Source: Cymodocea nodosa
Lineage: Eukaryota; Streptophyta; Magnoliopsida; Alismatales; Cymodoceaceae
Assembly (NCBI GenBank): GCA_036874045.1
Contig: JAZBRI010000010.1
Coordinates: 950,001-1,014,000 of the forward strand
Reading direction: 5' to 3'
DNA: 64,000 nt
The translations under genes were made by a program, and so were the position numbers. The notes under the pieces are model-generated. The model was not told the DNA's origin. It saw only the letters and a program-made list of their open reading frames with translations, and did no database searches. This document shows, in pieces, positions 57,401 to 64,000 of the stretch. Within the stretch, counting starts at the first letter, position 1. Each line of letters opens with the position of its first letter.

Positions 57401-58425
57401 GAGACACTGGATTATTTAGATAATTTGTCGAAAAGAGAAAGATACACAGAGCAGGCTGACGCTATTACTTTTGAAGGGCAGGTAAACACATCAAGTACTT
57501 CACTAAGATTAGACAACCACATTCAGTTTTTATGATTGCTACTTTAGCAGCATAGAGTAGTCCCTGAACACGTTTATTCATTGTGATTTTACCAAGCTGA
57601 TCACATTCAATTTACAATGGTTACTTTACCAGATGGTGTAATTTGCTATCACATTCAGTTTATGGTTGTCATCTGACCATGATAATGTAGACTGTGATCA
57701 CATCTAGCTTATGATTGCCACTTTACCAAGATCGTCTAATCATCTGTAGTCACATTTGGGCTGGCTTATGATTCCCATTTCACAAATATAGTCTGGTATG
57801 TGGTCAAGTTCTGTTGCCATTTTTCCATGATTTTCCTTAGTGTAGGAGTTGGATAGCAGAACTTTCAGCTGTAAATGTTCACACAAATGTACTGGAAAAG
57901 TGGTAGACATTTTCCATGTTGCTTGGATGAAGTGCATAGGATCCAATGGTCCATCTTTCAGTACTTTTGTATGTTCTTGGCTCTGGTCAACTAATTTGTG
58001 TTGCTAAAGCAGGTAGATCGCGTGTACTTGACTACGCCTGCAAAGATAAATATTATAGATCATCAGATGAAGAGGACTGTTGTACTGAAAAAAGTAAACC
58101 TTCCTGACGCAGGTTTGATCCAAAACAATTCCACCTGGTTCTTTTGTGTTGTGTGGTTACCGATGACATAGGACACTTGTTGGTAATTTCAAATTTTCGT
58201 TCATCAAGTGCAGTTTTGTGGAATCCATGGGATAAGAAGGCTAAGACGATACCCGACCTCGGAGATGATGATTACAAGTCAATGGTATGCTTGGATTCAG
58301 GTGCCGTTGAGCATGCAATCCATTTGAAACCTGGTGAAGAATGGATTGCTCACCAAGAGCTTTCGGTTGTTTCCTCTAGTTACTTCAGTGGACAGCTTGA
58401 TCCTGAGAAGGTTGTGAAAGGATGA
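54453..58425 (+). CDS. Glucose-6-phosphate 1-epimerase-like (aldose 1-epimerase family), eight exons
   Basis: Exons 54453-54530, 55247-55321, 56766-56822, 56899-57056, 57148-57279, 57379-57481, 58013-58112 and 58214-58425 join in frame to 304 residues. The family interconverts alpha- and beta-anomers of hexose 6-phosphates (EC 5.1.3.15) in sugar metabolism, probably cytosolic as no transit peptide is seen. Visible family segments: LYGGQVISWK (34-42), PFMGGIPIFFPQ (about 59-70), GPLDLHGFAR with the likely catalytic His80, FALRNYLLVSD, IEGLETLDYLDN, AVLWNPWDKKAK, and AVEHAIHLKPGEEW near the C-terminus, ending SSYFSGQLDPEKVVKG. Length matches plant family members (about 300-320). Intron 2 (55322-56765) holds an antisense solo LTR. 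In many relatives a second His precedes the YF/YL segment; here it reads LRNYLL. Substrate specificity is inferred from the family only. Confidence 0.92.
55670..56177 (-). mobile_element. Solo LTR (508 bp) inside intron 2 of the epimerase gene
   Basis: On the plus strand it runs TGTTAGGATTTC ... TTTTTCCCAACA, with TG..CA ends and near-target duplications GTTAC / ATTAC (4 of 5 bases). In its own (minus) orientation it starts TGTTGGGAAAAAG and has the TTTTGATAATGCAAAA box near that start and the GTGAACCACTAGAAATTTTG and TTCACCCTTTC boxes near the end, as in the Sirevirus-like LTRs at 26 and 44 kb, but it lacks their palindrome array. It is antisense to the gene and leaves the splice sites intact. 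Confidence 0.8.
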
Positions 58426-58559
58426 CAAGAACAAGCCCTGAAGAATTCACCTAGTCCTCGTCGAGCTGCAATAGATTGTATACCAGCGACCCCCTCCGTT
58501 GCCAGAATTTTTGTCATGGCAATTAGAGCTAATCAATTAGAGGAACCACTTGTAGCATG

Positions 58560-60920
58560 AAGTTGAAGCTTATGGCCACTGACCATTTCTTGGTCTGTTA
58601 GTCTTGTAAACAACATTTACAACTGCTTAGGGTAAAATCTGAATATCGATCCCAGGTTGTGAATATGATTGTACAATTCCAAGGGATCCTGGGTTGTAGT
58701 TTTGATCACAACTTGTGAAGAATATAACATGCATTTCTTTTCTTTCTCTCTTCCATAGATGTGCCAAGATTCAGAAAAATGTACAAGGGTACTTGCATGA
58801 TTTAACAATGCAGACCCCAATGGGACCCAATGACAAGCGGGAAGCCTTTATCCACGTGGCCCCACTCTTCGATTGCCCCTCTCTCTCTTCCCCCCTCTGC
58901 GTCACATGCATCTCACGTTCCCTACCACTTGCAATTTAACTAATCGAGAAGAATTTCTGCACCATAATTGAGTCTTTCATCGATCACCTCTTTAGCGGTG
59001 TGAGCATATCAAGTTGCCTTTTTTATACTTGCATGCTTTATTCCACACCGTACGATATGTGAAAAGAAGATCATAGATGGAGTTGCAAACATTTGATTGC
59101 AAAGCGCAATATGATATTGAGATTCGTGCAATCACTGGACAAGGTTATTTGTCTGCGTGTGTGGTATTTCATATGAACTACCGTCAAGTGGAAAGTGAAG
59201 AGGGTCTGATGATGTTATGGAACGCAAAGCGACACCAGACCCATGTATGCTATCCATAGCCCTACCTGGTAAATGTGGCGGATAAGATTTGTTTTCCCAA
59301 ACCCACATCTATTATAAATAAAGGAAGGGTTTTTATTAAGGTGGTATCTGTGATTTTAATGCGGTATTTGGGTGGGTAAAGACTTGAATGCATCACTCAA
59401 GATTGCTTCCTGCAACTTTCCATCTTCTGACACCAACCATGATAATATGTTCTTGACATTGATATGAGCACTGATTACTAAAATGAAAGGGGTGCACAAG
59501 CCAGTCCCATGGCTTCATGAGCTTCTGCCTTGTTTGTGTTTGTTTTTCAACATTTTAGGTGGGGTCTGTCCACATGTTTTGGGAGTCAGTTTCCATGTGC
59601 CCAATAATTGTTTTTTTCCCTTCTGCCCCAATCAATCAAAACCATAGGATAGGAAGGAGGGCTTGGGGGTGTTTTGTTTCACTTCATTAGTTTAACTTCT
59701 TGCCAGTCAATAATAGTGGCATTAGGTGGGAAAGGAAGGAATATGCTTTTCATCTTTGTGGCCAACAACAGGCTAACCCTTTGTCTCATCACTTTCAACT
59801 TTCATACATGTCTGATGTACTGCACTTCAGCTTTCATCTACCACCTTGATTATGAAAAAATTAAAAATATTTTCATTTTTTCTTACTTTTTATTACTTTC
59901 CAGACTTTTTAATTTGAAAAAAAAAAAAAAATTTACTTATAAAATTTTCTTTAAAAAGTGAATGTGAAAAATAATAAACACAGATATATTATATTTTTTC
60001 GTTACTTAGAGACAAACACACCTACCACTGTGAAGATATATGCACTTGCAAGTAATTTTGCAACTCAAAACTGATGGTTGCATCAAAAATATGATTTATT
60101 TGGGTCACTTTCCGAATATGGGCTTGTTTAGCTACCGCAGAAAACAGCTCTTCTTTGCGCTTATGATTATCAGTCGGCATTGGTGGTAAAAACAGTAGTG
60201 ATGTTTTTCCACGGAGTTCAACAAATTCCAGAGAAGTGGAAGAATATCACAATCACAGAAGCAATGAATAGGTGGCCATGGCCATCTTTCTCACAGTGAA
60301 TAAGATGACGTAGAAAGAGACAGAATCAAAGAAGATGCGACAACAAACGTGGAAATAATGCTTTCAGAGGTTTCAGATTTGCGTTTGAATTATGATGGAA
60401 ATAGCAGTCCCGAAGAAACAAATAATGCATCATTGAAGCTAAGGTTTGTTTTCTAGTGGTTACAGCCAATAGTCAAGACGAGAGGTGTGGGTTGTATTTG
60501 ATTTTCAATGTAATGTTCTTTTAATAGGTTTTCGTGACTTGTGACCTTCACAGGGTCACGTAAATATCTTTATTTTTGAATCAAATGGAGTAGAAGAAAG
60601 CATTCTGCACTAATAAAATATCAAGTTTTGTCGATGAAATGCTTTTTTCCCTTGAATTTTCTTCCCAAATGAAGGAAATTTTATAAACGTGGTTGTAGGA
60701 TAGCGTCCTGAACATCTGATAGAATGGAAATAATGGTGCTGAGTGGTGATAGTTGAATGGTACACAGGCTTCTGGTTTTTGTCCTTTTTTGCATCGTTCA
60801 ATCTTTTCTTCTCCTTCCCCTCGCGACTCTCTTGTTCAGGCCACTGCAAAAGAAGTCAATCCTCTGGTCCTTTTCTTCTTCGCGTCTCTCTCCACGCACA
60901 CACACGTACACAGAGTGCGA
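58560..60920. other. Intergenic region between the epimerase and kinase genes
   Basis: No supported gene. A CCACGTGG G-box palindrome lies at about 58854-58861 in a GC-richer island. Short open frames at 58715, 59077 and 59674 have no motif. Poly-A at about 59918-59931. The last 200 bp before 60920 are CT-rich and may already be kinase promoter or leader. Confidence 0.45.
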
Positions 60921-60923
60921 CCA

Positions 60924-60975
60924 CTCCTCCTCCTCCTCCTCCTCCTCCTCCTCCTCCTCCTCCTCCTCCTCCTCC
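60924..60975 (+). repeat. (TCC)n trinucleotide repeat upstream of the kinase
   Basis: About 17 uninterrupted CTC/TCC units, some 490 bp upstream of the kinase ATG, in the probable promoter or leader. It gives Pro, Ser, Leu or Arg runs in different frames that are not genes. Confidence 0.95.
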
Positions 60976-61465
60976 AATAAAGGGAGGGTCGTTTCCGAGG
61001 ATCAAAGGCAATGCAGGGAAAGGAGACAGGGTAGGCCAAGGTCTGTTCTTCTTCTACTCTTCTGGTTATTGCAGATAATTGGTAGCGTACATTGATGGGT
61101 GCCCAACACCACGCTCGTTGAGTTTTGGGCATCCAATGATATGGGGATGGGAATGGGAAAGGCCGCTGACGACTCGCCCACCAAACCCAGTCGTGTGGGC
61201 AAGTAAGAGTTTTATCACATCAACCTTGCTTTCCCGCTTCTGCACTCTTCCTTTCTATTTTTCCATTACCCACGTATTAAGCTCGCAAGAGGAAAAGTAA
61301 GGGAAAAGGTAGGAGAGAGTTGTGGTAGGTTGTGCATTTTTAGTACAGGTGGTAGCGCCATACTGGTATTAATAGTTGTGCGAGAACGAGACGGTTCTCT
61401 GAAATGGCTTTTTTATTCTTTTGGTGTAGAAATCCGTAGATGATAGATTGTTCTTGGGTCTAGAG

Positions 61466-64000
61466 ATGGAATCTGGAAGTGGGTTCTTCTCGGTAGCCGA
61501 GTTCAGTTTAGATCCTAAGTTCCTCATCGATCCCAACCAGCTGTTTGTTGGACCCAGGATTGGGGAAGGAGCCCATGCCAAAGTGTACGAAGGAAAGTAA
61601 GTTGGAGATCTCTTGCTTTCCAGTGTGGATTTTTTTGAATCAAGCTCCATAAAGTGCCTAACTTTGTTTTGTCCTCTATTTTTCCTCTTTGTTTTGGTCT
61701 ACGTTTCATCCATTCTAGGTACAAGAACCAGAATGTCGCCATTAAAATTGTGCACAAGGGGAAAACGGCAGAGGAGATTAAGAAGAGGGATGCAAGGTTT
61801 GCCAGGGAAGTGGCTATGCTGTCCAAAGTTCAGCACAAGAATTTGGTGAAGGTAATAGGCATATCTCGTTGTCTTTTTTAAATTTATCATGTTGACTGCT
61901 GTGTGGGTAACACTGATGGACGGTGTTATTGCAACAACAGTTTATTGGAGCATGTAAGGAGCCAGTAATGGTGGTGGTTACTGAGCTGTTATTGGGTGGT
62001 TCTCTTCGTAAATACATGATTAATATGAGGCCGCAATGCTTGGACATTCGTGTGGCTATTGGATTTGCACTGGATGTTGCACGCGCAATAGAGTGCTTGC
62101 ACTCTCATGGGATAATTCATAGGGATCTGAAACCTGGTATGCAATTTGTGTTCTTATGTTAGGCAATCATTTCCCAACTTCTCAAAATGCATTGATTTAT
62201 ATGTGATGAATTGTCAGTTGTGTCATTGACTTGATATCCTTAACATGCAAAACCCAAACTATGCTTATGCAATTTGGGATACTCATTTTGGTCAGTCCAC
62301 TGTGGAGGATTCTATTCAAGGGGGGAGTTCCAGGACCAGCAAATGCCAACGAGATCAGTGCAGCACCTTTTTTATTCCTACTTTACAGTGTTTTAAAGTT
62401 TACTGACTTTACTCGCATGTTTAAAACCCAAACTATTTGGCAGAATTAGTCCCCGTTGTAACATTTTTCTTCTAATCTTACAGAACAACACTCACTCTTG
62501 GTGATTCTCCGAGATATTCTTCACATCAATGATTAAGATATAAGAACTTGATTCTACCATTATCACAAAACAATATATGAACTCAATTAGAAATGAAAGA
62601 TTATAGGTGCCAAAAATGTTAAGCCAAGTTGCTGGTTTAATCAGATTTTATGTGATTCATTTTGTATCTGGTACTTCTAGTTGATGCTGTCTGGATGTAT
62701 TTCCACAATTCACATTTCACAAATACTGAAGTGCCTAAAATCTGATGTTAGAAAAAAGAAAACAATTCTATAAAGATTTGATTGTACAGTTCCCATTTGA
62801 CGGCAGAGGTTGCCACATATTATTATTATGACGAGCAATTTCCTTATTCCATTGTGGCCTTATAAGTTTTTTTTTTTCCTTTTGTAGTATACCTTTGTGA
62901 GACCACAACCTTAAATTTGTTCTGTATGTGTCAAGCTTTAAGATCCATGATTGGATCAATTAGCAATGAAGCTGATTGTGATTAGTACTTTATAACAATT
63001 TGCATACGAGAGGGACAGATTGACATTTCTAGAATATTAAAGATCTTTTAATTACTAGATGTCATTGGAAACAGTGCATTATACAGAATCTCTGAATCAA
63101 CAACAAATCCAGACATCAGTATCATAACCATCTAAGAGGAATCCTTCAGAGGGAAGAATCTAACAGAAGAGGTCCAAGCAGTGTTAGAGATTAAGAATAC
63201 TAGTAGACTAGTAGTTGCTTGATCTAAGTGGAAAAGTGCTTTGGCTTCATGATGAAGATGATATGGTCATGAAAATATGTAAGATACATGAGGCAATGAG
63301 ATATAACAACTTCCCTTGTAATATATATATTTTAATTTTGGTTAGTAATTTTTTGGGTATAACTAGGGAGCACATTTAAGCAGTTAATTTTGTTAATTCT
63401 AAATAAAGTTAGATATGTATAAGCTATCTGAAAAAACAAATTTTGTGCAAGGGCTAAGCAATGATAGAAGAATAAGTTGCATATTTATATTTTTCAATGT
63501 GACGAAAAAGTTGATCATGCAGTCTTCCCGAAGGTGAAAGCTGATTCTTGGATTCATTACTAAAAACAACTCCAAATCTCTATTTGTATTCAACTCTGCT
63601 ACAGGATATCTTTCTTCCTGTCTTGTTAAGAATTGGATTCATGGCTATTTACAAGTCAAAAACTCTTCTGTCCTTGTGGTAATAATATCAATAAATTAAG
63701 AGTGGTCAGCTTTTACCGTGCCATGAGGCTCTTAATAGACATTGCCTGAGAATATCTTGGGGTTGAGTGGAGAAATCAGTCTGGCATGCTAAACTTTGGT
63801 TTCTATAAGTGTCTATGGCAAGACAAAATGAAATGATTTTTCTTGGTCTGGATTTTAGCTTGCAGGAAATAAAATTTTGTTGTAATCCTGAAAGTAATTT
63901 CTTTTGCAACAAATTAGGTATTGTTGTGGGGAGATTGTACTTTTATAGGATGGCTTATTAAGCTATTTTATTTCAGCTCAGTCAGAGGACATGATTTTTT
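61466..64000 (+). CDS. ATN1-type Raf-like protein kinase, N-terminal exons (partial)
   Basis: Exons 61466-61596, 61719-61851 and 61941-62136 join in frame to 153 residues plus one base. The donor CCTG|GTATGC at 62136 opens an intron that runs to the window edge (over 1.86 kb), so the C-terminal lobe is missing. Visible kinase motifs: start MESGSGFFSVAEFSLDP, Gly-rich loop IGEGAHAKVYEG (32-43), VAIK with Lys53, EV in FAREVAML, hinge VTELLLGGSLRKYM, and catalytic-loop start IIHRDLKP (H148-P153). This N-terminus and the FIGACKEPVMVVVTELL segment typify the plant ATN1-like group of Raf-related MAPKKK-type Ser/Thr kinases. The next exon should start with AA to give ENL. A frame after 62479 with AG|AACAAC does not continue the kinase. 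Confidence 0.9.
62137..64000 (+). other. Large intron 3 of the kinase gene (open at right edge)
   Basis: AT-rich, no kinase subdomain VII (DFG) sequence recognised. Short open frames on either strand are unremarkable. No transposon signature was identified. Confidence 0.5.

Noticed and set aside
59077-59259. 60-residue frame MELQTFDCKAQYD
   Set aside because: No homology recognised, no splice context, ordinary length for chance in this composition.
60743-61132. Frames with poly-Pro, poly-Ser, poly-Leu or poly-Arg upstream of the kinase
   Set aside because: All arise from one (TCC)n repeat read in different frames; no splice link to the kinase exons is needed.
62470-62540. Candidate fourth kinase exon after the acceptor CTTACAG at 62479
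   Set aside because: Phase fits and it begins with Glu, but the translation lacks the expected N-L-L after DLKPE and stops after about 18 codons.
1-64000. CRISPR arrays, bacterial operons, tRNA and rRNA genes
   Set aside because: The window is plant nuclear DNA; no spacer-repeat array, no tRNA-like B-box context and no rRNA sequence was recognised.

Overview
This is a stretch of nuclear genome from a flowering plant. The evidence is intron-containing genes with GT..AG junctions, plant-type protein families, Ty1/copia (Sirevirus-like) retrotransposon debris and PIF/Harbinger and hAT DNA transposons in very AT-rich spacer. GC-rich first exons beside AT-rich, repeat-packed intergenic DNA suggest a monocot, but I cannot fix the species. 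All exon structures were assembled by eye from open frames, splice consensus and family similarity.

Five protein-coding genes are supported. They are a two-exon PB1-domain protein (+, 12351-13118), a two-exon small multi-span membrane protein of unknown function (-, 24172-23236), the selective-autophagy receptor NBR1/JOKA2 in eight exons (+, 47733-52518), a glucose-6-phosphate 1-epimerase-like protein in eight exons (+, 54453-58425), and the first three coding exons of an ATN1-type Raf-like protein kinase (+, from 61466) whose remaining exons lie beyond the right edge. The last three sit head-to-tail in a gene-rich 16 kb.

The rest is mostly decayed mobile DNA. 1-6000: hAT remnant, a reverse-oriented LTR and AT-rich debris. 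6300-11800: low-copy spacer with short duplications and an (AT)n tract. 12.2-14.1 kb: the PB1 gene and a cluster of ACGT-core motifs. 14.4-20.6 kb: copia fragments, an LTR, and three tandem or degenerate repeats. 21415-22411: a 997-bp Tourist/PIF-Harbinger-type element with a 16-bp terminal inverted repeat and a TAA target duplication. 25.0-27.6 kb: a 5'-truncated Sirevirus-like element with RNase H and a 1.5-kb LTR. 27.6-31 kb: an F-box-associated-like relic followed by LTR-like sequence. 31.2-35 kb: a decayed Ale/Retrofit-like copia on the minus strand. 35.3-43 kb: AT-rich repeats. 43703-45527: a solo LTR with a perfect 5-bp target duplication. 45.9-47.1 kb: a Harbinger transposase relic ending just upstream of NBR1.

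The most interesting structure is in the LTRs. Several Sirevirus-like LTRs share terminal boxes and carry about 130-bp tandem units, each with a CACGTG G-box-type palindrome followed by CGGATAGTTA / GAGAGTTA half-palindromes. Two other LTR-like regions carry unrelated but similarly organised palindrome arrays (AACTCGTTGAGTT at 28.8-31.0 kb, CCAGACGTCTGG at 39.3-39.5 kb). A related 508-bp solo LTR sits antisense inside intron 2 of the epimerase gene.
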